Notes: a model not told the origin generated them from the letters alone. A DNA stretch of 64,000 nt from Alphaproteobacteria bacterium (GCA_018823835.1 JAHJHT010000008.1:62001-126000), one strand, 5' to 3'. Positions 50,331 to 60,391 are shown, numbered from the stretch's first letter. A program made the numbers and translations.

Positions 50331-51818
50331 CTACTCGAAGCGGTCCGGCAGGTGGTGCTCCTCGGCCAGGTCTGAGAACTGCGTGAACTCGCCGACGAAT
50401 GCCAGGCTGACGGTTCCCGTGGGACCGTGGCGCTGCTTGGCGATGACAACCTCGGCCTTACCTCGCGCCTCGTTCATGTCGTTTTCCCACTGGACGAATT
50501 CCGGCGTGCCGGGCTTCGGCTCCTTGTTCTTGAGGTAGTACTCCTCACGGTAGACGAATAGAACCACGTCGGCGTCCTGCTCGATGGAACCCGATTCGCG
50601 CAGGTCGGACAGTTGCGGGTGCTTGTCGTCACGGCTTTCGACCTGACGCGACAGCTGCGACAGCGCGATAATCGGCACGCCGAGCTCCTTGCCGAGCGCC
50701 TTGAGGCCGGTGGTGATCTCGGTAATTTCCTGGACGCGGTTCTGCGAGTTTTTCGACGAACCCTGCATCAGCTGGATATAGTCGATGATCATGACGTCGA
50801 GGCCGCGCTGGCGCTTCAGCCGTCGCGCCCGGGCCGCCAACTGCGCAATGGAGATGCCGCCCGTGGAATCGATGTAGAGCGGGATCTTCTGCAGCATCTG
50901 GGTGCAGTGAACCAGCTTTTCGAAATCAGCTTCAGTCAGGTCGCCGCGCCGAATTTTCGAGGACGGAACCTGCGCCTGTTCCGATATGATGCGGGTGGCG
51001 AGCTGCTCGGACGACATTTCGAGCGAGAAGAAGCCGATGACGCCGCCGTTCTTGGCCTTGATACTGCCGTCCGCCTGCTGGTCGGCCTCATAAGCATTCG
51101 CGATGTTGAACGCGATATTGGTTGCGAGCGACGTCTTGCCCATGCCCGGGCGGCCGGCCAACACGATCAGGTCGGAGGGTTGCAGTCCGCCCATCTTGGC
51201 GTCCAGATCGCGCAAGCCCGTCGAGATTCCCGATAGATGGCCATCGCGCATGTAGGCAGCGCTAGCCATGTCGATCGCCATCTTGACCGCGTCCGAGAAG
51301 CTCTCGAAGCCGCCATCGTAGCGGCCGGTTTCGGCGAGCTCGAACAGGCGACGCTCGGCGTCCTCGATCTGCTCCTGCGGCGCCATGTCGACCGGCGCGT
51401 CATAGGCGATGTTGACCATGTCCTCGCCGACGGTGATCAGCGCGCGGCGCGTCGCGAGGTCATAGATCGCGCGGCCGTAGTCGCCGGCATTGATGACGTT
51501 GACCGCCTCGGCGGCCAGCCGCGCGAGGTAGTGGGCGACCGTCATGTCGCCGACCTTCTCGTCGGCCGGCAGGAAGGTCTTGATGGTCACCGGATTGGCC
51601 ATCTTGCCCATGCGGATGAGCTCGGCCGAGACCTCGAATATCTTGCGGTGCAGCGGCTCGTAGAAATGCAGGGACTTCAGGAAGTCGGAGACACGGTAGA
51701 AGGCGTCGTTGTTGACGAGAATTGCGCCAAGCAGCGCCTGCTCGGCCTCGATGTTGTTGGGAGCCTCGCGATAGAGCGGTGTCTCCGCGACCTCGAATTT
51801 TCGCGCTGCTTCTGCCAT
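50331..51818 (-). CDS. dnaB: Replicative DNA helicase
   Basis: DnaB (495 residues) is the hexameric fork helicase. It has an N-terminal domain (YREAPNNIEAEQALLGAILV), a linker, and a RecA-like C-terminal domain with Walker A GRPGMGKTSLA, Walker B MIIDYIQLM and the DnaB motif LSRQVESRDDKHPQLSDLRE. No intein is present. The ATG at 51818 (MAEAARKFEV) is the family start and GGGGACG precedes it. radA follows at 71 bases. The helicase partners the DnaG encoded at 25314. Confidence 0.98.
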   Translation of the reverse strand: MAEAARKFEVAETPLYREAPNNIEAEQALLGAILVNNDAFYRVSDFLKSLHFYEPLHRKIFEVSAELIRMGKMANPVTIKTFLPADEKVGDMTVAHYLARLAAEAVNVINAGDYGRAIYDLATRRALITVGEDMVNIAYDAPVDMAPQEQIEDAERRLFELAETGRYDGGFESFSDAVKMAIDMASAAYMRDGHLSGISTGLRDLDAKMGGLQPSDLIVLAGRPGMGKTSLATNIAFNIANAYEADQQADGSIKAKNGGVIGFFSLEMSSEQLATRIISEQAQVPSSKIRRGDLTEADFEKLVHCTQMLQKIPLYIDSTGGISIAQLAARARRLKRQRGLDVMIIDYIQLMQGSSKNSQNRVQEITEITTGLKALGKELGVPIIALSQLSRQVESRDDKHPQLSDLRESGSIEQDADVVLFVYREEYYLKNKEPKPGTPEFVQWENDMNEARGKAEVVIAKQRHGPTGTVSLAFVGEFTQFSDLAEEHHLPDRFE

Positions 51819-52002
51819 GTCGTCCCCGTCTTGTGCCCGGACCATGCCGTATCAGAGTCGGCATGTGGCGGGTGAAGAAATACCCGCCGTGCCCGCGATT
51901 CACAGCTCGGAGATTTCGGTGGAAAGAATCGCGGTTGACTCGAATCGCAAAACTACACCAGCGCGAAATGGAACAAAACGGGAAAATGCAGCGCGACGCG
52001 CC

Positions 52003-52782
52003 TCAGCGCCGTTCGCCGCGGATATAGCGCCTGTACCAGCCCGACATGAGGGTGCGGGTGCGCGTGCGGGCCGACATCGGCATGATGAAATAGAGATATT
52101 TGTGCTTCGGCCCCGTCATCAGGGCGGGCGGCGGGGGCTCCTGCCGCGCGACCGCCTCGAAAAGCTCGCTCATCAGCGCGGCAAGATCTGGCAGCTCCAG
52201 ACGATTCGCCAGGCCGATCAGCCGGTCGCCGATGGTGGAGACTTCGTCGGTTACCCAGGAGGCGTCGCCGAAATAGAGCACGCTCTGGTCGAGATACTTT
52301 TCGCAGTAGTCGGCGAGTTCCAGGGCAAGCAAGTAGCGGTCAGTCTGACCGAGGCCGTCGAACTCGGCCTCCATCCTGGCGATGCTCTTGCTGGTGATCC
52401 GGCGGTCCCTGAAGCGCTTGACCAGATCGGCTACATCCGGCCCGACGGCGTCGACAATGACCGCGTTGCGGTAGGTCGAGTAGACATGGCTACGCCCGTC
52501 GCCGAAATTGCCGTTGCTGTAGACATTGTGAACGAGGCCGAGCGCGATGATCTCGGCGGGCATGCGCAGCAGCGCCAGAATTCCGGCCACTCCCACCGTG
52601 TGCAGCACGAAGGGCCGCCCGTCGCTCTGGTAATAGCCGCTGTAGAGCCTCGTTGCGAGCTCGTAGGCCGCCTTGACGAGCGCCAGTTCTTCTCCGCTGC
52701 GGCCCTGTCGCCGCAGCTCGTTGTAGAGTTGCAGATTGTTACGAGCAATCGCCTGTATGTGCATTGGCGCCGACGCCCTCAT
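52003..52782 (-). CDS. HD/SpoT-like protein of unknown function
   Basis: This 259-residue soluble protein has a central block FVLHTVGVAGILALLRMPAE then GLVHNVYSNGNFGDG, recalling the metal-dependent HD fold of RelA/SpoT-type hydrolases (His-x(n)-His-Asp), but the pair reads His-Asn. A later RDRRITSKSIARMEAEFDG and LALELADYCEKYLDQ fit helical HD-type architecture. The C-terminal 40 residues are basic. An ATG at 52764 (MHIQAIARNN) is an alternative start. I would treat nucleotide hydrolysis as possible but unproven. It lies upstream of dnaB on the same strand after 184 bases. Confidence 0.75.
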   Translation of the reverse strand: MRASAPMHIQAIARNNLQLYNELRRQGRSGEELALVKAAYELATRLYSGYYQSDGRPFVLHTVGVAGILALLRMPAEIIALGLVHNVYSNGNFGDGRSHVYSTYRNAVIVDAVGPDVADLVKRFRDRRITSKSIARMEAEFDGLGQTDRYLLALELADYCEKYLDQSVLYFGDASWVTDEVSTIGDRLIGLANRLELPDLAALMSELFEAVARQEPPPPALMTGPKHKYLYFIMPMSARTRTRTLMSGWYRRYIRGERR

Positions 52783-52807
52783 TCCGGACGAGGCGGGCCT
52801 GGCAGCG

Positions 52808-53131
52808 TCATCCGGTTCTGGGTACGAACAGGATCACGGAAGCCCCGGCGATGCAAATCAGGGCGCCCGTGAGGTCCCAGCGATCGGGGCGGATGCCCTC
52901 GACCATCCACAGCCAGCCGAGCGACGCCGCGATGTAGATGCCGCCATAGGCCGCGTAGGTGCGTCCGGCCGCTCCGGTGTCGACCAGAGCCAGCAGCCAG
53001 CCGAACAGCATGAGCGAAAGCGCGCCGGGCACCAGCCACATTGGAGAGGCATCGAGACGCCACCATGCCCACAGGGCGAAGCAACCCGCGATTTCGGCCA
53101 GAGCAGCAGCGGCGTAGATCGGTAGGGTCAA
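52808..53131 (-). CDS. ynfA: YnfA family small membrane protein (UPF0060)
   Basis: This 107-residue YnfA-family protein has four membrane helices: [59 protein letters not shown] and [17 protein letters not shown]. It is SMR-like in size and layout, and some members export drugs. The family start falls on a TTG at 53131 with GAGG eight bases upstream; no ATG is in frame nearby. It lies between cfa and the HD-like gene, all on the minus strand. Confidence 0.9.
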   Translation of the reverse strand: MTLPIYAAAALAEIAGCFALWAWWRLDASPMWLVPGALSLMLFGWLLALVDTGAAGRTYAAYGGIYIAASLGWLWMVEGIRPDRWDLTGALICIAGASVILFVPRTG

Positions 53132-53198
53132 GGTCCGGTCCTCGTGGTTTCGAGTGCCAGACTTCAGGCAAAACGCGGCCGATGCAAGCCGGCTGGCG

Positions 53199-54488
53199 CT
53201 ACTTTGCAACCTTGCGGCGACGGGCGCCGACCGGCTTGTCCTTCTTCGGCTGGGCCCGCGCCGGCTGCTCGTGGAGGGCGAGGGCCTTTTCACATTTCTC
53301 GATGTAGCCGCGCGTCACCGGCAGGGTGTCGTTGCGGCGCGTCAGCTGGACCTGGAAGACGACGAGATCCTGCCAGCGGAATGCGGCTTCGGAAGCGGCG
53401 AGGTAGAAGTCCCACATGCGGCAGAAACGCTCGTCGTATATCTCCTTCACGCGCTCGCGGTTCTCGAGGAAGCGCCGGCGCCAGTGCATCAGCGTGTCGG
53501 CATAGTGCAGCCTGAGCACCTCGACGTCGGTCACCACGAGGCCTGTCTTTTCGATGGCCGGCATGACCTCCGACAGCGCCGGGATATAGCCGCCCGGGAA
53601 GATGTATTTTCGGATGAAGGCGCTGGTCGCTGCCGGCGGACCGCTGCGGCCGATGGTGTGCAGCAGCATGACGCCGTCAGGCTTCAGCAGCGTGGAGCAC
53701 TTGTCGAAGAAGGTGCGGTAGTGGTTGATGCCGACATGCTCGAACATGCCGACCGAGACGATCCGGTCGAAACGCTCCGACAGGTCGCGGTAGTCGCGGA
53801 TTTCGAAATGCACGTGGTTGTCGAGACCCTCCGCCTGGACGCGCTCGCTCGAGACGGCGTGCTGTTCGGTGGAGAGCGTGACGCCGAGAACCTCGGACTC
53901 GAAGGTGCGGGCGAGGTAGAGGCCGAGCCCGCCCCAGCCGGAGCCGATATCGAGAACCGACAGGCCGGGCTTCATCTTGAGCTTGGCCGCGATGTGCCGC
54001 TTCTTGGCCGCCTGGGCCTGCTCGAGCGTCATGGAGGGCCGCTCGAAATAGGCACAGGAATACTGCATGTCCTCATCGAGGAAGAGGCGGTAGAACTCGC
54101 CGGAGAGGTCGTAGTGGCGCTGCACGTTGCGCTTGGCGCGGCCGGCGGTGTTGACCTGCTGCAACCGGCGGAACGCGGTGCGCGCGGCCTCGATCGCCTT
54201 GGTCCAGACCGCATCGACGCCGCCCGGCCCCATGTTCTGGAAGACGATGCGCAGAAGGCCGAGCGTGTCGCCCACGGTGATGTCGAGATCGCCGTCCATG
54301 AAGGCTTCGGGGGCGGCCAGCATCGGGTCCAGGGCAATCGCCCGTTCGGCGCGCGCGCTCTTGACGACGAGGTGAACCGGGTCCCCGCTGCCATCGCCGA
54401 AAGAGTGTGTCCGCCCATCCGGCCCGGTGATCGAAAGGTTCCCGGTGCGGACCAGGCCTGCGACGACGCGTTGTAAAAGTGAGTTCAT
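53199..54488 (-). CDS. cfa: Cyclopropane-fatty-acyl-phospholipid synthase
   Basis: This SAM-dependent enzyme of about 429 residues adds a methylene across unsaturated acyl chains of membrane phospholipids, often in stationary phase or acid stress. It shows [35 protein letters not shown], the SAM-binding [16 protein letters not shown] and the active-site region [16 protein letters not shown]. The ATG at 54488 (MNSLLQRVV) has GGAG nine bases upstream, better than the ATG at 54506. The C-terminus is very basic ([15 protein letters not shown]). Confidence 0.95.
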   Translation of the reverse strand: MNSLLQRVVAGLVRTGNLSITGPDGRTHSFGDGSGDPVHLVVKSARAERAIALDPMLAAPEAFMDGDLDITVGDTLGLLRIVFQNMGPGGVDAVWTKAIEAARTAFRRLQQVNTAGRAKRNVQRHYDLSGEFYRLFLDEDMQYSCAYFERPSMTLEQAQAAKKRHIAAKLKMKPGLSVLDIGSGWGGLGLYLARTFESEVLGVTLSTEQHAVSSERVQAEGLDNHVHFEIRDYRDLSERFDRIVSVGMFEHVGINHYRTFFDKCSTLLKPDGVMLLHTIGRSGPPAATSAFIRKYIFPGGYIPALSEVMPAIEKTGLVVTDVEVLRLHYADTLMHWRRRFLENRERVKEIYDERFCRMWDFYLAASEAAFRWQDLVVFQVQLTRRNDTLPVTRGYIEKCEKALALHEQPARAQPKKDKPVGARRRKVAK

Positions 54489-54660
54489 GACAACAAACTC
54501 CACCATGTGAACGGCGGCATATTGTGACGAACTTCAACCGTTTTGAAAAGTTCCGGCTGGTCCAATATGTCTCGAGTTCGTCGGACCAGACGGCTGTTGC
54601 GCAAGGATTCCGGGCGAATTCGGAACCTTGTGCGGAGGGGAAGGCGCCTCGGCGGAGCAT

Positions 54661-54690
54661 AAAAAAAGCCCGGGCAGTGCGCCCGGGCTT
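54661..54690 (-). terminator. Intrinsic terminator of rplI
   Basis: On the minus strand AAGCCCGGGC, loop GCACT, GCCCGGGCTT and a run of seven T residues form a strong terminator 28 bases after the rplI stop. Confidence 0.93.
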
Positions 54691-54717
54691 GGATATCGTC
54701 GACGAAAAGCCGAGCTA

Positions 54718-55350
54718 TCAGTTCTGCTCGTCTTCGCTCCCGGCGGCTTCAACTTCCTCACCGGTTTCCCCGGCGCCGTCGTCTTCCTCGCCCTCTTCGT
54801 TAGGATCGAAGAAGGCGTCGGGACGGGCGTTCTCGTTGATGTCCTCGCCGTAGATGGCCTCGGCGGTGGTGAGCGTCTCGCCACGTGCCTGGCGCTCGGC
54901 TTCGTCGGCCGTGCGGGCGATGTTCAGCGTGATGGTCACGTCGACTTCCGGATGAAGCGCGATTGCCACGTTGGTGACTCCGATGGTCTTGATCGGGTGG
55001 TTGAGCTGGATCTGGTTGCGGTTGATCGAGAAGCCTTCGGCCGTGATCAGGTCGGCGATGTCGCGCGTCGAGACCGAACCGTAGAGCTGACCGGTTTCGC
55101 CGGCCGAGCGAACGGCGATGAAGGACATGCCGTCGAGCTTTTCGGCGACCTGGCTGGCTTCCGCCTTGCGCTCGAGGTTGCGGGCCTCGAGCTGGGCGCG
55201 CTGGCCTTCGAACTTCTTCTTGTTGGCTTCGTTGGCGCGCAGCGCCTTGCCCTTCGGCAGCAGGAAGTTGCGGGCGAAGCCGTCCTTGACCTTGACGGTG
55301 TCGCCCATCTGGCCAATGCGGGAAATGCGTTCGAGAAGAATGACTTCCAT
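54718..55350 (-). CDS. rplI: 50S ribosomal protein L9
   Basis: This 210-residue L9 begins with the conserved N-domain [20 protein letters not shown], has [18 protein letters not shown] and the long connecting helix, then the C-domain ([36 protein letters not shown]). A strongly acidic tail of about 35 residues ([20 protein letters not shown]) extends it beyond the usual 150 residues; such tails are common in this order. rpsR lies 201 bases upstream on the same strand. Confidence 0.97.
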   Translation of the reverse strand: MEVILLERISRIGQMGDTVKVKDGFARNFLLPKGKALRANEANKKKFEGQRAQLEARNLERKAEASQVAEKLDGMSFIAVRSAGETGQLYGSVSTRDIADLITAEGFSINRNQIQLNHPIKTIGVTNVAIALHPEVDVTITLNIARTADEAERQARGETLTTAEAIYGEDINENARPDAFFDPNEEGEEDDGAGETGEEVEAAGSEDEQN

Positions 55351-55551
55351 GGTCTTTTCCTTTCAGTGCCCGAATGGGCTGATTCAAAGGACGAGGTCAG
55401 GAAGCAGTGGCGTTGCCGCCGATGTCGCTGTCCTGCCTGTCGCGGCAGTTAGGGTCGTTGCCGACCCAACCCGGGATTTCTGGTCGCCCCGTCCCGCGCC
55501 CGTCGCGGAGGGGTAGGTGCGGCGCGGACAGGGCCCGCGCCGCGAAGGGTG

Positions 55552-55800
55552 CTACTTGACGATATAGGGCAGCAGGGCAAGGAAGCGGGCGCGCTTGATC
55601 GCCTTGGCGAGCTCACGCTGCTTCTTCTGCGAGACTGCGGTAATGCGCGAAGGCACGATCTTGCCGCGCTCGGAAATGTAGCGCTGCAGAAGGCGTACGT
55701 CCTTGTAGTCGATCTTCGGGGCGTTAGCGCCGGAGAACGGGCAGGTCTTGCGACGGCGGTGGAAAGGGCGCCGCGTTGGCATCTGGCTGACGTCGACCAT
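55552..55800 (-). CDS. rpsR: 30S ribosomal protein S18
   Basis: This 82-residue S18 has [40 protein letters not shown] and [20 protein letters not shown]. Its ATG overlaps the rpsF stop codon by one base (TAATG), giving tight coupling with S6, its partner in the 30S platform. The short gap to rplI (201 bases) carries no gene; in some relatives a DUF2232 membrane protein sits there. Confidence 0.98.
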   Translation of the reverse strand: MVDVSQMPTRRPFHRRRKTCPFSGANAPKIDYKDVRLLQRYISERGKIVPSRITAVSQKKQRELAKAIKRARFLALLPYIVK

Positions 55801-56255
55801 TATTCCTGTCCTCCTTCGGCACCTTCACGCGGACGGCGCGGGCCACGGTCTCCACGATCACCGCGGTCGCGGTCGCCGAAGCTGCGCGGACCACGGTCAC
55901 GATCGCCGAAATTGCCGCGATCGGAGCGCTCTTCGCGCTTCTGCATCATGGCGGAGGCGCCTTCCTCGTGGGCTTCGACCTTGACGGTCATGAAGCGCAG
56001 GATGTCTTCGGAAAGACCCATCTGGCGCTCCATCTCGTTGAGCGCTGCCGGCGGGCAATCGAGGTCCATCAGCGTGTAGTATGCCTTCCGGTTCTTCTTG
56101 ACCCGGTAGGTGAGGGACTTCAGTCCCCAGTTCTCGACCCGACCGACCGAACCGCCATTAGCGGAGATGACGCCCTTGTAGCTTTCTACAAGCGCATCGA
56201 CCTGCTGCTGCGACAGATCCTGTCGGGCGAGAAACACATGTTCGTATAGAGCCAT
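55800..56255 (-). CDS. rpsF: 30S ribosomal protein S6
   Basis: This 151-residue S6 has [20 protein letters not shown], the ferredoxin-like core ([40 protein letters not shown]) and a repetitive Arg/Asp/Gly tail ([17 protein letters not shown]). The ATG at 56255 has a weak GAAAGG-type site. It heads the rpsF-rpsR pair. In many bacteria S6:S18 binds a leader hairpin of this operon to regulate it; the 280-base leader region may hold one, but I could not confirm the CCG bulge. Confidence 0.97.
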   Translation of the reverse strand: MALYEHVFLARQDLSQQQVDALVESYKGVISANGGSVGRVENWGLKSLTYRVKKNRKAYYTLMDLDCPPAALNEMERQMGLSEDILRFMTVKVEAHEEGASAMMQKREERSDRGNFGDRDRGPRSFGDRDRGDRGDRGPRRPREGAEGGQE

Positions 56256-56535
56256 AGTTTCTGCCTTTCGTTTCACTCATCTGTCCGGACCCGCGGCAAA
56301 AGCCTCTGCAACTTGTCTGATCCGTGAGGGGCCAGTTGGCCGCCCAGGAGAAGAAAGGCGCAAATTCGAGACGGTCGAGAGCGGAGACACGGGAAGCGGA
56401 AGCATCTCTTGGCTTCACACGAAGGCATCCTGCGACACCTCCGGCCCTCCGTTCAGCCCCCAGCAGGACCGGCAGATTGCGGCGGTCTCTACAGGGGAAG
56501 GCTCGGTAAGGCAAGTCCCATCGCAACGAGAACTT

Positions 56536-58449
56536 CTAGACGCCTGCCGGTTTCGGCAGGTTCGGGAAAAAGCGTCGCATCGTCCGCTGGTGGCCGAACA
56601 TCGAATCGTACTGCAGCAGACGGAAGTCGTTGATCAGCGGATCGATCCTGTCCTCGCGGGACCAATCGGCAATCGGTCCCGTCTGCGAGACGAGAAGGTG
56701 ACGTTCGATCACGTCGTAGCTCCTGTCGACCCGGCCGAGGAAGCCGGTGTAGTAGGGATGCTCGATGCCGGCGGCCTGGAACAGTTTCAGGGGAATGAGC
56801 GAAGGGCTGATCGAGCCGACATCCTTCATGGAGCCGGTACGGTTCGACCAGATCACCAGCGGCGTCTCTCGGTGTGTGGCAAGCGCCTCGGGCGGCTCGC
56901 GTCGCTCTGGCACCGGCTCCTTGAGGAAGCCTGTCTCGGTGTAGCCCTTGTTGAGGGGCGGCAGGTGATCGCCGAAGAAGACGATCAGCGTGTGCCTGTC
57001 GCGGGTCGCCGCCCAGTCGACCAGCCGCTTCAGGCTGCGGTCGGCATCGGCAATGCCCTCTGCGAAGGAGCGGATCGACTGGCCAGTCGTATAGCTGGCG
57101 ACCGTGTCGACCTTCACCGTCGCATCGCGGTAGCGGTTCGGCTCGTAGGGGCCGTGCCCCTGCAGGCTGACGGCGAAGGTGAAGAAGGGGCGTTCGGTCG
57201 CATCGGCGCGCCGGATGATTTCCTCGGTCAGCGCATCGTCCGACACGAGCGGTCCGCGCGAAGCCATCGGCGGCAGCTTCTCGATGCTCAGGAAGCGGTC
57301 GAAGCCGAACGAATCATAGACGTGCTCGCGGTTCCAGAACCAGCCTTCGAACGGGTGGATCGCAGTCGTCTCGTAGCCCTCGGCGCGGAAGAAGCTTGCC
57401 AGCGATGGCACCGGACCGCGCACATACTGCTGATAGGGAATGCTGCCATAGGGCAGGAAGGCATTGGAGAAGCCCGTCAGCGCCTCGAATTCGACATTCG
57501 CCGTCATGCCGCCGAACTCGGGCGAGAACATCGAGCCGGAGCGCAGCGCGCGCACGGTGGGCATGGGGTCGGGCGTGATGGTGGTGCCGGGCAGGAGCGT
57601 GGGGTCCCAGAAGGATTCGCTCATCACCACGATGACATCCGGCCTCTCCTGCGGCATCGAGACGGCGCCCTGCGCCGGGCGGATCGCGTCAAGGACATCG
57701 TCCTCGTAGCTCGGCGGCGCCTTGACCTTGGCCATCGGCATGTTGAGGGCAAAGGCGATGGCAAAGCCGTTGGAGGCGTAGTTCTCCTTCTGGTCCCACA
57801 TCATGGGAATGATCTGCAGCCTGTCGCGCGTCCACGAGAAGGTGGCGAAGTCCATGATGGAGACAAAGAAGGCGAGCGCCGGCAGCACGACCACCAGGCG
57901 GGCGAGGCGAAGCCTCGGCCGGATCGGCGCGAAACTGCGCGCCTGGCGCCAGAGCGCGACCAGAAGGACGACGGCCGCGATGCCGCCGATTGCGAGAAGC
58001 ACGGCAAGAAGCGGACGCTCGGCGACAAGCAGCGGCATCAGTTCCAGTATCTGTCGCGCATAGAGGAAGTCGGCCGGATAGAGCGGGTCGCCGAGATAGA
58101 GCGACTTCTGATGGCCGATCGCCGCGAGCAGCAGCACGACGGGCGCAACGAGCAGGATGCCGTTGTGACGCCGGCCGAGCAGGGCATCGAGGCCGGTCAG
58201 GAGCAGCGTGAACAGCGCAATGGTCGTCCAGCCCGGCCGGAACGGCTGGCTGAAGAACTCGACGGTCGAACCCAGCGATCCGCGAAAGATCCACTCGACC
58301 ATAAAGACCAGCAGCGCTGAAAAGAGGATCGTGACGGCAAGCGACAGCGTGCAGCGCACGAGCGGACTCCGGGCAAGACGCCCGGCGCCCTTGCGTGCAT
58401 CAGGCGCGCAAACAACCCCTGCCTGCGTGACAGCGTTATGCTTTGCCAA
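56536..58449 (-). CDS. LTA synthase family phosphoglycerol transferase (MdoB-like)
   Basis: This 637-residue protein has four or five N-terminal membrane helices (about 30-225) and a periplasmic sulfatase-fold domain. Catalytic features are VIVVMSESFWDP, the Thr-bearing FGGMTANVEFEALTGFSNAF, HPFEGWFWNREHVYDSFGF and the metal-binding FFGDHLPPLNKGY. In Gram-negative bacteria such enzymes transfer phosphoglycerol to periplasmic or cyclic glucans rather than to lipoteichoic acid. The start is a TTG at 58449 with GAGGG seven bases upstream; an in-frame TGA lies a short way beyond it. It is divergent from fabD. Confidence 0.93.
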   Translation of the reverse strand: MAKHNAVTQAGVVCAPDARKGAGRLARSPLVRCTLSLAVTILFSALLVFMVEWIFRGSLGSTVEFFSQPFRPGWTTIALFTLLLTGLDALLGRRHNGILLVAPVVLLLAAIGHQKSLYLGDPLYPADFLYARQILELMPLLVAERPLLAVLLAIGGIAAVVLLVALWRQARSFAPIRPRLRLARLVVVLPALAFFVSIMDFATFSWTRDRLQIIPMMWDQKENYASNGFAIAFALNMPMAKVKAPPSYEDDVLDAIRPAQGAVSMPQERPDVIVVMSESFWDPTLLPGTTITPDPMPTVRALRSGSMFSPEFGGMTANVEFEALTGFSNAFLPYGSIPYQQYVRGPVPSLASFFRAEGYETTAIHPFEGWFWNREHVYDSFGFDRFLSIEKLPPMASRGPLVSDDALTEEIIRRADATERPFFTFAVSLQGHGPYEPNRYRDATVKVDTVASYTTGQSIRSFAEGIADADRSLKRLVDWAATRDRHTLIVFFGDHLPPLNKGYTETGFLKEPVPERREPPEALATHRETPLVIWSNRTGSMKDVGSISPSLIPLKLFQAAGIEHPYYTGFLGRVDRSYDVIERHLLVSQTGPIADWSREDRIDPLINDFRLLQYDSMFGHQRTMRRFFPNLPKPAGV

Positions 58450-58660
58450 CTCAAAACCCTCGATAATGCGGAAGAACTGTCATGCCTGTGTCATGGTTCC
58501 GTCACAAAAAGCCAGAGCCTGTGGCGAAAGTGAGAAGCTTTGGCCGCCTTGGCGTGTATTTTTTCAGTGTGGCGCTGCGGCAGCTGTTTCCCATGCCGCC
58601 CTTGACTTGAGCCGCCGGCTTGGCCAGAGGGCAGTCGCAAACCAGACCGGAGACCCGCAA

Positions 58661-59602
58661 ATGGCCATCGCATTCACCTTCCCGGGGCAGGGCAGCCAGG
58701 CCGTCGGCATGGGCAAGGATCTTGCCGACGCCTTTCCAGAGGCCCGCGCGGTCTTCGCCGAGGTCGACGATGCGCTGGGCGAAAAGCTGTCGCAATTGAT
58801 GTGGGATGGCCCTGAAGAGACGCTGACGCTGACCGCCAACGCGCAGCCTGCACTGATGGCAGTGTCGATGGCGGCGATGCGGGCGCTCGAGGCGCGTGGT
58901 TTCGTGCTGCAGGACAAGGTCGCCTATGTCGCCGGGCATTCGCTCGGCGAATACTCCGCGCTCGCGGCCGCCGGCATGTTCTCGATCGGCGATGCGGCCA
59001 GGCTGCTGCGCATCCGCGGCAACGCCATGCAGGCCGCCGTGCCGGCAGGCGAGGGCGCTATGGCGGCGATCATCGGACTGGACGAGGCAGAGGTCGAGGC
59101 CGCCTGCGCCGATGCCGCCGCCGGCTCCGTCTGCCAGATCGCCAACGACAATGGCGGCGGGCAGCTGGTGATCTCGGGCGCCAAGCCTGCCGTCGAGCAC
59201 GCGGCGCGGCTGTGCACCGAAAAGGGCGCAAAGCGCGCCCTGATGCTGACGGTTTCCGCCCCCTTCCATTCGCAGATGATGGCGCCCGCCGCCGAGACGA
59301 TGCGCGAGGCGCTCGCGGGCGTGCAAAAGAACCGGCCGGCGGTGCCGGTGGTGGCGAACTTCGTCGCCCAGCCGCTCTCCGACCCGGATGAAATCGCGGC
59401 CCGGCTCGTCGACCAGGTGACCGGGCGCGTTCGCTGGCGCGAAACGGTCGAATGGTTCGGGGCCAATGGGGTGACTTCGCTTTACGAGGTCGGCGCCGGC
59501 AAGGTCCTGTCGGGGCTGGCGCGCCGCATCAACCGTGACATTTCCACCGCGGCCGTCGGCACGCCCGCCGAGGTCGAGGCTGCACTGGCAGCTCTTTCCT
59601 GA
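58661..59602 (+). CDS. fabD: Malonyl-CoA:ACP transacylase
   Basis: FabD (313 residues) loads malonyl groups from CoA onto acyl carrier protein to start fatty acid elongation. It shows FPGQGSQAVGMGKDL, the nucleophile Ser94 in GHSLGEYSAL and the catalytic His203 in SAPFHSQMM. The ATG at 58661 (MAIAFTFPGQGSQ) is the family start. It opens the cluster fabD-fabG-acpP-fabF-mltG-yicC on the plus strand; fabG begins 51 bases later. Confidence 0.98.
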   Translation: MAIAFTFPGQGSQAVGMGKDLADAFPEARAVFAEVDDALGEKLSQLMWDGPEETLTLTANAQPALMAVSMAAMRALEARGFVLQDKVAYVAGHSLGEYSALAAAGMFSIGDAARLLRIRGNAMQAAVPAGEGAMAAIIGLDEAEVEAACADAAAGSVCQIANDNGGGQLVISGAKPAVEHAARLCTEKGAKRALMLTVSAPFHSQMMAPAAETMREALAGVQKNRPAVPVVANFVAQPLSDPDEIAARLVDQVTGRVRWRETVEWFGANGVTSLYEVGAGKVLSGLARRINRDISTAAVGTPAEVEAALAALS

Positions 59603-59653
59603 TACATCAATCGCCATTCCGCCCCCATCGGGCGTTCTCTGGAGTCTGAACGA

Positions 59654-60391
59654 ATGTTTGATCTGAACGGCCGCAAGGCGCTGGTAACCGGCGCAACCGG
59701 AGGCATCGGCGAATCGATCGCGCGCGTACTTCACGCCAGGGGCGCGACGGTCGGCCTGCACGGAACGCGCGTCGAAAAGCTCGAGGCGCTGGCCGGCGAA
59801 CTCGGTGAACGCGTCAAGATCTTCCCGGCCAACCTTTCGGACCGCGACGCTGTCAAGGAACTCGGCCAGAAGGCCGAGGCCGAACTCGAAGGCGTCGACA
59901 TCCTCGTCAACAATGCCGGCATCACCAAGGACGGGCTCTTCGTGCGCATGTCGGACGCCGACTGGGATGCCGTGCTCGAGGTCAACCTGACCGCGGTTTT
60001 CCGCCTCACCCGGGAACTGACCCATCCGATGATGCGCCGCCGCCATGGCCGCATCATCAACATCACCTCGGTCGTCGGCGTGACGGGCAACCCGGGCCAG
60101 GCCAATTACTGCGCTTCCAAGGCCGGCATGATCGGCTTCTCAAAGTCGCTGGCGCAGGAGATCGCGACGCGCAACATCACGGTCAATTGCGTGGCGCCGG
60201 GCTTCATCGAGTCGGCGATGACCGACAAGCTGAACGACAAGCAGAAGGAAGCGATCATGTCGGCAATCCCGGCCCGCCGCATGGGTACGGGCGACGAAGT
60301 CGCCTCCGCCGTGGCCTATCTCGCGTCGAACGAGGCGAGCTACGTGACCGGCCAGACCATTCACGTCAACGGCGGCATGGCGATGATCTGA
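59654..60391 (+). CDS. fabG: 3-oxoacyl-ACP reductase
   Basis: FabG (245 residues) is the NADPH-dependent beta-ketoacyl-ACP reductase of fatty acid synthesis. It has TGATGGIGESIAR, NNAGITKDGLFVRM, catalytic Ser139, Tyr152 and Lys156 (NITSVVG, YCASKAG), and the family ending GQTIHVNGGMAMI. GGAG lies nine bases before the ATG. It follows fabD closely; acpP begins 238 bases downstream after its own promoter region. Confidence 0.98.
   Translation: MFDLNGRKALVTGATGGIGESIARVLHARGATVGLHGTRVEKLEALAGELGERVKIFPANLSDRDAVKELGQKAEAELEGVDILVNNAGITKDGLFVRMSDADWDAVLEVNLTAVFRLTRELTHPMMRRRHGRIINITSVVGVTGNPGQANYCASKAGMIGFSKSLAQEIATRNITVNCVAPGFIESAMTDKLNDKQKEAIMSAIPARRMGTGDEVASAVAYLASNEASYVTGQTIHVNGGMAMI

Noticed and set aside
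48853..50538. Open frame antisense to radA
   Set aside because: No motif and no start signal; radA is intact on the other strand.
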